Source: Prauserella flavalba (GTDB lineage: Bacteria; Actinomycetota; Actinomycetes; Mycobacteriales; Pseudonocardiaceae). From it: a stretch of DNA of 64,000 nt. Location: contig NZ_MASU01000019.1 of assembly GCF_003202235.1 (NCBI RefSeq), forward strand, positions 44,852-108,851, read 5' to 3'. Shown here one piece after another: positions 16,315 through 23,908 of the stretch (within the stretch, counting starts at the first letter, position 1; every line of letters starts with the position of its first letter). Made by a program: the position numbers and the translations under genes. Under the pieces are notes generated by a model, which ran no database searches, had not been told where the DNA came from, and saw nothing but the letters and a program-made list of their open reading frames with translations.

Positions 16315-16788
16315 GTAGGTCTCCTCAGTGATTCTTCGTTTCCTGATCGGCATCCCGGTCGTCTCCGACCGCGTGATGCCTCGGTGGACAACGCAGAAGC
16401 CCGGCGTTCTGGCCGCGCCTCGCACTGTCGCATGTATAGGTTCAGACAACATGGTGGAGCTCGCAAGATCAACTCGGCATAGTCAACCGGTTGATCTCCC
16501 TCAGTCGTCGGACATGGCACCCACCGGGCACGGAGAATGCGACTCGTCATCCGGTTCGGGTAGCTGGAGCGGGTGAGAACGCCATTTTCGCTGCCGGCGC
16601 GGCGACTATTAGTGATCAACTTTCGGCTGGCGCGGGGCGTTGCCCGGTCGCCCGGGCGAGTGAAATCGCCTTCGGCCAATGAGAACCGAGCCGTGACGAC
16701 GGCGCGTTGGACCCCAGGACGAGGGATCGGACACAGTGGACGCGAAGCTCCGGCTGGAAGCGCCGGGCGGACGAGAGCGGCGTCGGGT
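16315..16788. other. 474-nt intergenic stretch with a nested dyad
   Basis: No convincing gene is visible here; the open frames are low-quality shadows. The stretch is upstream of the secreted-protein gene and downstream of the SDR gene. Its one striking element is a nested palindrome at 16466-16497: AGATCAAC (16466-16473) pairs with GTTGATCT (16490-16497), and the inner TCAACCGGTTGA (16483-16494) is a perfect 12-base palindrome. This looks like an operator about 150 nt upstream of the secreted-protein start. Confidence 0.4.
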
Positions 16789-17733
16789 TCACACCGTCGG
16801 GAAATGGCAGCCGACGAGATCCTCGGAGACTTTCCAGATTCGGCGCGCGTCGTCTTCACTGCGCAGGCGTGAGTACAGCTTCTGTTCGGCCGGCGGGCCG
16901 GACAGGTGACCGAGGCCGCTGGGGCCGTAAAGACGGCCGCCTTCGGCGCTGGGCGAGGTCGCGGCATAGAGCGCGGGCAGCAGTGCCGACCCCACCGTCC
17001 CGAACAGGATGCCGCGCGCGGACAGCGCGCGGATGAACCGACCGAGTGTCGTGTCGCGGCTGCGGCCGACCTCCGGGCGCGCGGCGAGAAGGTTCGTGGG
17101 CGTCACCCCGGGATGGGAAAGGTTGCTCGTGATGCCCCAGCCGCCGTCGCGGCTGCGCCGCTCGAGCTCGAGACCGAACAGGCCGAACGCGATCTTCGAC
17201 TGGCTGTAGGCCCCGTTGCCGTTGTACTTCCGTTCCCACTGGAGATCGTCCCAGTTGATGGAGTGCTGGTTGGCGGCGATGCTGATCTGCGAGGTCACCC
17301 GGGCCTTCCCCGCGCGCAGGAGCGGAAGAAGCCGGGCAACCAGGGCGAAATGCCCGAGATGGTTGGTGCCGAACTGCAGCTCGAAACCGTCCTTTGTGGT
17401 CTGCCGGTCGGGCGGCGTCATGACTCCGGCGTTGTTCACCAGGAGGTGGATCGGCCGCCCCTCCTCGGTCAGCTGATCGGCCACCGCGGCGACGGACGCC
17501 AGCGAGGACAGATCCAGCTCCCGCAGGGAGAGCTCGGCACCGGGGTGCTGCCGGCGGATCGTCGCGAGCGCGGCCTCGCCCTTGCGGGGGTTGCGGACCG
17601 GCATGACGACCTCCGCGCCCGCCGCGGCGAGCCGGGTCGCGAGGCCGAGGCCGACGCCGTCACTCGCTCCGGTGACCACCGCGAGCTTGCCGGTGAGATC
17701 GGGAACCGGGATGTCCGGCGTGGTCTTCGCCAT
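16789..17733 (-). CDS. SDR oxidoreductase, retinol-dehydrogenase/protochlorophyllide-reductase-like
   Basis: Extended-length SDR of 314 residues. The ATG at 17733 ([15 protein letters not shown]) follows AGGAGG closely. The cofactor motif is [12 protein letters not shown] and LVNNAGVM follows. The catalytic region has SISIAANQ-type sequence ([10 protein letters not shown]) before AYSQSK with the Tyr/Lys pair. NHLGHFAL and [13 protein letters not shown] are typical of this subgroup, which reduces or oxidises lipophilic aldehydes, ketones or alcohols. Transcription probably comes from the oxygenase promoter upstream, because the corrected oxygenase stop (17763) is only 29 nt away. The substrate is unknown. 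Confidence 0.9.
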   Translation of the reverse strand: MAKTTPDIPVPDLTGKLAVVTGASDGVGLGLATRLAAAGAEVVMPVRNPRKGEAALATIRRQHPGAELSLRELDLSSLASVAAVADQLTEEGRPIHLLVNNAGVMTPPDRQTTKDGFELQFGTNHLGHFALVARLLPLLRAGKARVTSQISIAANQHSINWDDLQWERKYNGNGAYSQSKIAFGLFGLELERRSRDGGWGITSNLSHPGVTPTNLLAARPEVGRSRDTTLGRFIRALSARGILFGTVGSALLPALYAATSPSAEGGRLYGPSGLGHLSGPPAEQKLYSRLRSEDDARRIWKVSEDLVGCHFPTV

Positions 17734-17762
17734 TGTTCCTCCTGCTGTCGTCGTATGGTGAG

Positions 17763-18961
17763 TCAGAGTTCGAGACCGGGCCTGGTGGCGTGCTCGTAGG
17801 TCTGCGGTTCCTCGGCGTCCCCGGCCAGTTCGCGCGCGGCGGCCATGTTGGTCTGCTGGGCTTTCCGCCAGGCGGCCGGTCGCGGCGCAACCGGTTGCGC
17901 CGGATTCTGATGGCGTGGAACGCCGGCGAGAGCAGTGCGTCGGTGACGGCACCCCCGGGCAGCCCGAGTTCGTCCAGAACGGTGTTGCCGTGAAAACGGC
18001 GGGCCAGCGCGCGCAAAGCCTGCCGAGCCATGCCGTGCGGGACGCGGGCCACCTCGTTCAGCGTTCCCGCGATGGTCTCCAGGGTCGCCGCGGCGAGGAC
18101 CGCGGTTTCCGGGATGGCCGGCCCGGTCACCGCCTGCATGAGATCGTCGACCCGCTGGGCGTCGTCGTGGCCGCTGATGCCTTCGATGAGCCGGGGATCC
18201 ACTCCCAGCAGGTGCCCGACATACGACCAGTACCGGTAGAGCGACGCGAGCTCCGCGGAGGTGCGCGGGAAACCCATGATCTCCTCGGCGCGGTAGCTGG
18301 CCAGCGTGAAATCCATCCACGTGCGAGCCAGGTCGACCTGGTTGACCGGCACACCGTAGGCCGCCTCGTCGTATCCGCGGCGGCGCGCGAGCCTGCGCAT
18401 GTGCGCGTGCATCATGCGGACCTGCAGTGTGGCGACATATCCGGCGTTGCCGCGCCGCAGCGAGCCGGGGAGCATCGCGGTGTTGACCCATCGCCCGGTC
18501 TCCCGCAGCCGCCGGGGGACTCCGTCCACCAGGCGCCCGGTCATCGCGAGGACGGTCGCCATCGACGGCGACTGATAGGTACGTACCAGCGCGCCGGCGG
18601 CCAGGCTGACGATGTGAACGGGTGGCGGAGCGCTGAAGAAGGGGAGCGAGGCCTCGTCGAGGAGCGTGTCGTCGACGTAGGCGGGCGCGGTCTCGGTCTG
18701 CTCGAGCAACGCGGCGACGCCGGGAGGGGGATCGTCGACGCTCGCGAGGCCGTGCTCGATGCCGTGGTGCAGCTTCGCGCGCGCCTCATGGCCGCTGGAG
18801 TGGAGTTCCTCGACGACGGCGTCCGCGAGCGGATCTCCGGTGGTGAGCGCCCAGCCCGCCAGGTCGGCGCGACCGTCTCCGAACTGGGCGAGGATGCCCT
18901 GCCTCGAGCTGCGGGCGGTCGGCCATTCCCTCGGTCTCGCGCCGAGCGTTGCCTGGGTCAT
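17763..18961 (-). pseudogene. MpaB/Lcp-family (DUF2236) oxygenase with apparent C-terminal frameshift
   Basis: Related to latex-clearing protein and MpaB-type haem oxygenases. Core motifs are VATLQVRMMHAHMRRL, GVPVNQVDLARTWMDF and YWSYVGHLLGV; the histidines in the first are expected near haem. The ATG at 18961 follows GGAG by 5 nt; 18976 is an alternative. The frame is normal until about 17880. It then becomes a Pro/Arg-rich tail running to 17660, 73 nt into the SDR gene. In the adjacent frame the protein would continue [19 protein letters not shown] and stop at 17763, leaving a normal spacer. One missing base in the GC run at about 17871-17880 explains this. It may be a real mutation or a sequencing error; function is otherwise plausible. 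Confidence 0.75.
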
Positions 18962-18984
18962 GCCAGCTCCATCCACCTAGTTCC

Positions 18985-19023
18985 TGACACCTGTCAGGTT
19001 AGGGTTATTCTGACGCGTGTCAA
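18985..19023. promoter_or_regulatory. Paired TetR-type operators over the oxygenase promoter
   Basis: TGACACCTGTCA (18985-18996) and TGACGCGTGTCA (19011-19022) are two related dyads, centres 26 bases apart, between the divergent oxygenase and TetR genes. On the minus strand they overlap TTGACA (19023-19018) and TAACCT (19001-18996), a promoter with 16-base spacing for the oxygenase. Both operators therefore cover core promoter elements. The regulator at 19075 is the obvious ligand. Confidence 0.6.
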
Positions 19024-19074
19024 ATTTTGTCATCCAGGTGGGACGAGATCCGGAGTCGTGGGGAGAATGAGCGC

Positions 19075-19743
19075 ATGACGGTGGAGGAGCCGCTGACCAG
19101 GGCGGCGCGCGGGCCGGGACGTCCCGGAGCGAGCGCGCGCCCGGTGCCCACCGAAGCCGAGATTCTCCGGCGGGGGATGGAGGCCTTCGCCGAACTCGGC
19201 TACGACCGAACCTCGGCGAGAGAGCTCGCGAGACGCCTGGGCGTCAGCCACAACTTCATCAACGACCGCTACGGGTCCAAAGCCAACTTCTGGCGGGCGG
19301 TGGTGGATTCGATGCTCGAAACCGACCAGCGGGAGCGGCAGCGGCTGCTCGAAGCCGACGTGGACGACGCCGAGCGGGTTCGCGCTGTGATCGGCCACTT
19401 CTACCAGGCCGCCGTCGAGGCGCCGCTGCTCGGCCGCTTGCTTGCCGACGAGTTCGCCCGTGAGTCCGAGCGCCTGGACTACCTGTACGAGAAGTACGTG
19501 GCGCCGACGCTGGAGCCGCTGGTCCCGGCTCTCGAACGCCTCATGGCGGCGCGCCGCATGCCCGCCGTGCCCCTGGATGTGCTCTTCTTCGCCGTGATCA
19601 GCCCGGTCGCCGGCCTGGTACAACTGCCCCTGGCACATCGGCTCGGCCGGGCCCAGCCGGTCACCCGGGAAAGCCAGGAACGCACCGCGCGCGAGCTCGC
19701 GGACCTGATCGTGGACGGATTGCTCGGCCGGGACCGGCGCTAA
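19075..19743 (+). CDS. TetR-family repressor divergent from the oxygenase
   Basis: 222-residue repressor. The ATG at 19075 is 9 nt after GGGAG; an upstream frame to 19027 would overlap the operators. The N-terminal HTH is in EILRRGMEAFAELGYDRTSA then ARRLGVSHNFINDRYGSKANF, and the remaining helices form the ligand and dimer domain (EADVDDAERVRAV). Two TGAC-GTCA dyads immediately upstream overlap the divergent oxygenase promoter, so it probably represses the oxygenase-SDR transcript and itself. The ligand is unknown. Confidence 0.92.
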   Translation: MTVEEPLTRAARGPGRPGASARPVPTEAEILRRGMEAFAELGYDRTSARELARRLGVSHNFINDRYGSKANFWRAVVDSMLETDQRERQRLLEADVDDAERVRAVIGHFYQAAVEAPLLGRLLADEFARESERLDYLYEKYVAPTLEPLVPALERLMAARRMPAVPLDVLFFAVISPVAGLVQLPLAHRLGRAQPVTRESQERTARELADLIVDGLLGRDRR

Positions 19744-19853
19744 GGAGTTCGGTCACTCGCCGTGCGTGGACCCGGCTGCGCGGTCGGCGGCCCAGCGGGA
19801 GTCCGCGCAACGCACGTGCCGGCTTTTTCCGCCGCGGCTGTGCCGTGATCGGA

Positions 19854-20765
19854 TCATGCCTCGGTGGTGGCCGCGAACGCCTCCCGCACGGCGCGGGTGG
19901 TGCTGCGCAACGCGGCTATCAGCGCGGACTGCTCGCCGTCGCGGGTGCAGAGCGAGACCGGGCAGGGTTCGACATCGACGACGGGGACGAAGACGACGCC
20001 GGGGTGACGGTAGCTGTCGACGACGGAACCACCGGTGATCGCGATCGCTTCGCCGCGTGCGACCACCTCGAGGAGCTCGTCCATCGTGTGCACGGTGGGT
20101 CCGTAGCGGACCGGTTCTCCGCTCGGGCGCGGGTCGCAGGCCCACCATCGCACCCATTGCTCGTCGCTCCTGTCGTCCGTGACATGGGGTTCGCCGTCGA
20201 GTTCGGCCAGGACGACGCTGGCGCGTGCCGCCAGCGGGTGATCGACCGGGAGCGCCACGACACGGGGCTCGCGGCGGATCGGATCGAGCTGTAATCCGTC
20301 GGCGTCCGCGATCGGCGGACGCACGAGCGCGGCGTCGACGGTTCTGTCGCGGACCGCGGTCGCCTGTTCGTGCCAAGCCAGCTGCATGAGCTGGACGGTC
20401 ACGGCGGGGGCGCCGCGTTGCAGCAGGTCGAGGATTCTCCGGGTGTGCGTGCCGGTCGCCGCGCTCATGAACCCAAGCCGCAGGACGCCGTGGAGATCGC
20501 GACGGTAGGCCTCGATGGCGGCGACGGCCCGGTCGGCCGCGGCCAGTGCCGCGCGCGCCTCCGGGAGGAAGCGCCGGCCCGCTTCGGTGGGAACGACAGG
20601 GTGTGCGCTGCGGTCGACGAGTTCGGCACCGAGCTTGCGCTCGAGAGTCCGAATCTGCTTGCTCAGTGCCGGACCGCTGACGAAGAGCTTGGCGGCTGCC
20701 CGGCCGAAGTGACCTTCGTCAACCACGGCCGCGAGGTAGCGCACGAGATGCAGGTTCAGGTCCAC
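19854..20765 (-). CDS. LysR-family regulator
   Basis: 303 residues from a GTG at 20765 (read MDLNLHLVRYL). The N-terminal HTH is DEGHFGRAAAKLFVSGPALS then KQIRTLERKLG, followed by an effector-binding domain with LRLGFMSAATGTHT. It diverges from an NTF2-like/SDR/cupin operon beginning at 20927, the usual arrangement for a LysR activator of the opposite operon. The intergenic dyad at 20809-20829 is a candidate site. Its N-terminal phrase FGRAAAKLFVS is typical of regulators of small catabolic operons; the inducer is unknown. Confidence 0.92.
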   Translation of the reverse strand: MDLNLHLVRYLAAVVDEGHFGRAAAKLFVSGPALSKQIRTLERKLGAELVDRSAHPVVPTEAGRRFLPEARAALAAADRAVAAIEAYRRDLHGVLRLGFMSAATGTHTRRILDLLQRGAPAVTVQLMQLAWHEQATAVRDRTVDAALVRPPIADADGLQLDPIRREPRVVALPVDHPLAARASVVLAELDGEPHVTDDRSDEQWVRWWACDPRPSGEPVRYGPTVHTMDELLEVVARGEAIAITGGSVVDSYRHPGVVFVPVVDVEPCPVSLCTRDGEQSALIAALRSTTRAVREAFAATTEA

Positions 20766-20808
20766 GGTGACTCCTCCCGTGGCCAGTGTGGCACGTCATC
20801 GCCAACCG

Positions 20809-20829
20809 ATCGCTGAGGCCAGCAGTGAT
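20809..20829. promoter_or_regulatory. Candidate LysR binding dyad
   Basis: ATCGCTG (20809-20815) and CAGTGAT (20823-20829) form an imperfect inverted repeat (6 of 7 pairs) in the 161-nt space between the LysR gene and the NTF2-like gene, matching the usual location of LysR sites. It is a visual match only. Confidence 0.3.
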
Positions 20830-20926
20830 AACGGGATGGTTAATGCTGTGGCGGCGATGTGTCCTGGACGCCGGGGACTGCGGGGACCAGCCTCGAGGGC
20901 ACCACCAACGACGGAGGCACCGCGAT

Positions 20927-21526
20927 ATGAGCCGATACGAGCAGGAGTTCGTGACGATGTTCGCCGGGCTGGAGAAACAGCTCGCGGACATCGAGAACCC
21001 GCGCCACCGGGCGATCTTGAAGAACTACCGGCGTCATGGCCTGCTGGAGGTGTCCGGGCGCTACCGGGAACTGCTGGCGCCGGACATGACCGTCGAGCAT
21101 CCGCAGTACCGGCTCCACGAGGGCGGCCAGTCCCTCGTGCTGGACGGGATGGCCGAGGTGACGGCGTTCTACGAATCACTGGTCGCGGCCAACGCGCTGG
21201 TCATGTGGGTGGCCGAGCAGGACATCGCGGTCAACGACCACGGCTTCTCCGGCGAGGTCGTGTTCAACGCCTTCGTTCCGGCGCCCATGCTCGGTGAGAG
21301 CGCCTTCGGCAACGTGCGCGCCGGAGACGATCCGTCCGAGATGTACCTGCTCAAGCGCACGCTCGCGTTTGTCTGGCCGTACGACGAGCGGGGCCGGCTG
21401 ATCGGGGAGCACGTGTACGAGGACGGCGCCTCCCGCGAGATCACCAAGCCGGACCCGGCCGACGTCATCACCGCCGAGCGGGCGGCGGAGCTGCTCGCTC
21501 CGGAGATCGACAAGGTCCTGCCGTGA
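20927..21526 (+). CDS. NTF2/SnoaL-like protein of unknown function
   Basis: 199 residues from an ATG 10 nt after GGAGG. Features include HGLLEVSGRYRELLAPDMTV, which resembles the start of SnoaL/NTF2-fold polyketide-cyclase-like proteins, then VEHPQYRLHEGG and MAEVTAFYESLV. Such folds include small isomerases, dehydratases, cyclases and subunits of ring-hydroxylating enzymes. No catalytic set can be assigned. The stop overlaps the SDR gene by GTGA, so the two products are probably made together. It is the first gene of a probably LysR-controlled operon. Confidence 0.75.
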   Translation: MSRYEQEFVTMFAGLEKQLADIENPRHRAILKNYRRHGLLEVSGRYRELLAPDMTVEHPQYRLHEGGQSLVLDGMAEVTAFYESLVAANALVMWVAEQDIAVNDHGFSGEVVFNAFVPAPMLGESAFGNVRAGDDPSEMYLLKRTLAFVWPYDERGRLIGEHVYEDGASREITKPDPADVITAERAAELLAPEIDKVLP

Positions 21527-22296
21527 GCGTCGCGCTGGTCACGGGTGCGGCCGGTGGACTGGGCTCCGCGATCGCGGCCCGTCTCGCCGAGGACCATGCG
21601 GTACTGCTGACCGACGTCGATGCCGAGCGGCTGGCGGACGTCACGGCACAGCTCGCGACGGACGGCGCCAGGCTCGCGCACACCGTGTGCGACGTCTCGG
21701 AGCACGCCTCGGTTCGTGCTGCGTTCGAAACCGCCGAGGCCCAGCTTGGCGAGGTCAGCCTGCTGGCCAACGTCGCGGGTGTCGGAAAGTTCGTGCCGTT
21801 CGGCGAACTGACCGCGCGGCAGTGGGACCAGACCTTCGCGGTGAACACCCGGGGCACCTTCCTGACGTGCCAGGAGCTGTGTCGACGCCGCGCAGGCAGG
21901 CCAGGGGCGATCGTCAACATCGCCTCGATCGGTGCCCGGCTCGGCATGGACGTTCTGGCCGACTACGGTCCCTCCAAAGCCGCGGTGATCGAACTGACCC
22001 ATGTCGTGTCCCGGGTCGGTGCGCCGACCGGCCTTCGCGCCAACGCGGTGATGCCGGGTCTGATCTGGACCGACATGTGGCAGAAGACCAGCGAGTGGCT
22101 GCTGGAGAACGACCCCGCCCACGCCGGGTCATCCGCCGAGCAGATCTTCATGGGGTTCGTGGAGTCGCTCGTTCCGATGGGCAGGCCACAGACCACTGAG
22201 GACATTGCCGACATGGTCGCGTTCCTGCTCTCCGATCGGGCCGGGAACGTGACCGGTCAGACCATCTCGGTCGACGGCGGCGTCGTTCTCACCTGA
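21523..22296 (+). CDS. Short-chain dehydrogenase/reductase
   Basis: 257-residue classical SDR from a GTG overlapping the previous stop. The cofactor motif is VTGAAGGLGSAIA. NVAG replaces NNAG. Catalytic Ser is in NIASIGARLG and the Tyr/Lys pair in DYGPSKAAV. The C-terminal GQTISVDGGVV is typical. It probably oxidises or reduces a small alcohol or ketone in the pathway shared with the NTF2-like protein and the cupin. No residues identify the substrate. Confidence 0.92.
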   Translation: MSVALVTGAAGGLGSAIAARLAEDHAVLLTDVDAERLADVTAQLATDGARLAHTVCDVSEHASVRAAFETAEAQLGEVSLLANVAGVGKFVPFGELTARQWDQTFAVNTRGTFLTCQELCRRRAGRPGAIVNIASIGARLGMDVLADYGPSKAAVIELTHVVSRVGAPTGLRANAVMPGLIWTDMWQKTSEWLLENDPAHAGSSAEQIFMGFVESLVPMGRPQTTEDIADMVAFLLSDRAGNVTGQTISVDGGVVLT

Positions 22297-22345
22297 GCAC
22301 AGAGCCCCCGATCCGCCCCGTTCAGACAGAAAGAGGAACGACTTC

Positions 22346-22885
22346 ATGACCAGCACGGTCCCAGCTCCTGCCGGCCCTGCGTTCTGGATGACGAACCCGG
22401 GCAACACCCCGAAGGGTGCCCGGAAAGAGTTCGTCGATCCCCACGACATCCCGTGGACGGACTGGCTCATGCCCGGGACACGCTTCAAATTGCTCTACGT
22501 CAACCTCGTGACCGGTGGCTTCACGCTGATTCTGCGGGTGGACCCGGGAGTGCGGGCCACCCCGCACTGGCACATGGGCAACGTGCAGGCGTACATCCTG
22601 GACGGAGGGTTCCACTACCACGAGGACGACCCGGGCCGGGCCGGAACCTACACCTGCGAGGTCGCCGGCGCCGTCCACCAGCCGATCGCGCCGGAGGGAA
22701 CCACGATGCTGGCCTTCGTCGAGGGGCCCATCGCGGGCTACCTGCCCGATGGGCGACTCGGGGTCGTCGCCGACGCCCGGCTGCACTACTACATGGCGCG
22801 CGACAACAACGCCATCGCGCTCACGCAGATCGTCGACTACGCCACCGACCCGTCGCTCGACCTGCACCCTGAGGCCCGGCGGTGA
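22346..22885 (+). CDS. Cupin, 2,4'-dihydroxyacetophenone dioxygenase-like
   Basis: 179-residue single-domain cupin from an ATG after AAAGAGG. The metal-binding strand has TPHWHMGNVQAYILDGGFHY, with the H-x-H pair of cupin motif 1 and a downstream HYHED. The overall arrangement resembles 2,4'-dihydroxyacetophenone dioxygenases, which cleave a carbon-carbon bond with a non-haem metal. A dioxygenase or decarboxylating role is plausible. It overlaps by GTGA the start of a broken SDR gene, showing that the operon once continued. Confidence 0.82.
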   Translation: MTSTVPAPAGPAFWMTNPGNTPKGARKEFVDPHDIPWTDWLMPGTRFKLLYVNLVTGGFTLILRVDPGVRATPHWHMGNVQAYILDGGFHYHEDDPGRAGTYTCEVAGAVHQPIAPEGTTMLAFVEGPIAGYLPDGRLGVVADARLHYYMARDNNAIALTQIVDYATDPSLDLHPEARR

Positions 22886-22975
22886 CCGGGCGCCTGCAGG
22901 CAAGGTCGCCCTCGTCACGGGGGCGGCACGGGGCCGGGGCGGATCACCCGCCGTCCGGGCCACCGCGCCGTACCA
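22882..22975 (+). pseudogene. SDR gene stub (5' end only)
   Basis: A GTG overlapping the cupin stop starts VTGRLQ. One base later in phase, the DNA reads GKVALVTGAARGRGGSPAVR, the N-terminal NAD motif of SDRs of the VTGAARGQGRSHAV type. A base is missing between CTGCAG and GCAAGG. Homology ends at about 22975, where the remnant of fbiC on the other strand begins. This is the fourth gene of the cupin operon, cut off by a deletion. Confidence 0.72.
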
Positions 22976-22980
22976 GGTTC

Positions 22981-23230
22981 CGCACACCTGGCCAGCGCGT
23001 GCAGTAGTGACAGCGGTCCCGGCAGAGCCGGGGTCAACGGGATGAACACCCTGCGGCTGTAGGTGACGGCCAGCAGCGACTCCAGGTCCTCTCCCCGGGG
23101 CGTGCAACAACACCGCGGACTCGGTGACGTCCAGTGCGACGCCGTTCGTGGTGCCGTTGAGTGCGCGACGCAGCGCGGAGGACGAGGGCGGGGTCGGCAG
23201 GCGCGAGGTGCCCTGCGACGCGGTGTGCAC
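22981..23230 (-). pseudogene. FO synthase (fbiC) 5' remnant
   Basis: On the minus strand from a GTG at 23230 the DNA encodes TSRLPTPPSSSALRRAL and GVALDVTESAVLLHA, like the N-terminus of FbiC. After a frameshift it reads EDLESLLAVTYSRRVFIPLT, and after another, RLCRDRCHYCT, the radical-SAM CxxxCxxC of FO synthase. About 20 residues between LLA and VTYSRR appear deleted, and all sequence beyond the radical-SAM motif is gone. It is a dead fragment of the gene for the deazaflavin core of coenzyme F420, lying directly after intact fbiD in the same orientation. Confidence 0.75.
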
Positions 23231-23268
23231 GAAATGGTCCTTTCGCGTCGGTGACCGGAGCGTCCTGC

Positions 23269-23895
23269 TCATCGTGGAACGGGCCTTCGCCGCCACAGCC
23301 GAGTGGTGTGCACGCCGAGGCCGTAGGCGGCGGCCGACTCCAGCCCGGCGGCAGTGTCGACGTCGAGCCTGAGCGAGGGATACTCGCCGGCCAGCCGCAC
23401 CGCGCCCGCCTTCTCGTGCAGCGCTGCCGAATCCCTGCCGAAGGCGGGGTTCAGCAGGACGGGGTTCGCCGCGGCGAGAAGGGTCGTTCCGCTACCGGCG
23501 GTGTCAGCGACGAACGCTTGCCCGCCGGTCTCCGCGGCGGCGCGAAGCGCGTCGTCGAGCTCCCCCGGCCGTAGCGCGGGTAGATCACCCACGAGTACGG
23601 CGCACGGACCGTCGTCGGACAGCTGCCGCAGGCGGTCCCGGCCGAGGCGAACCGCTGCGTTGAGGCCGGGAAGGGAGCCTTGGGCGCAGAAGTGACAGCC
23701 CAACGGGCGGAGAACCCGCCGTAGCTCCGTGTCGTCGGTGACCACCAGGAGCTCGCCGATGCCTGCGCAGGCCCTGACGGCGGCCACGGTGTCGAGGGCG
23801 AAGGCCCGCGCGTAGGCCTTCGCGTCGAGACCACCTCGGCGCAGCCGGCTTTTCGCGCGGTCCAGCTCCTTCAGCGGTACGACCACGTTCCACAT
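23269..23895 (-). CDS. fbiD: 2-phospho-L-lactate/phosphoenolpyruvate guanylyltransferase (CofC/FbiD)
   Basis: Makes the GDP-activated three-carbon acid used to build coenzyme F420 (lactyl-2-diphospho-5'-guanosine, or the PEP analogue in actinobacteria). 208 residues from ATG 23895. The N-terminal nucleotide-binding strand reads VVVPLKELDRAKSRLR. ELLVVTDD and VLVGDLPALRPGELDDAL are the conserved core, with the acidic metal site in GDLPAL. Length and motifs are normal. It is followed 38 nt later by the broken fbiC fragment, so the two once formed an F420 operon. Two F420-type enzymes at 33493 and 42006 suggest the cell still uses F420. Confidence 0.88.
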   Translation of the reverse strand: MWNVVVPLKELDRAKSRLRRGGLDAKAYARAFALDTVAAVRACAGIGELLVVTDDTELRRVLRPLGCHFCAQGSLPGLNAAVRLGRDRLRQLSDDGPCAVLVGDLPALRPGELDDALRAAAETGGQAFVADTAGSGTTLLAAANPVLLNPAFGRDSAALHEKAGAVRLAGEYPSLRLDVDTAAGLESAAAYGLGVHTTRLWRRRPVPR

Positions 23896-23908
23896 GGCGT
23901 CACCTCGA

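Noticed and set aside
16573..16872. 99-codon plus-strand frame in the gene-free stretch
   Set aside because: No ribosome site, no recognisable domain, and it runs antisense into the SDR gene end.
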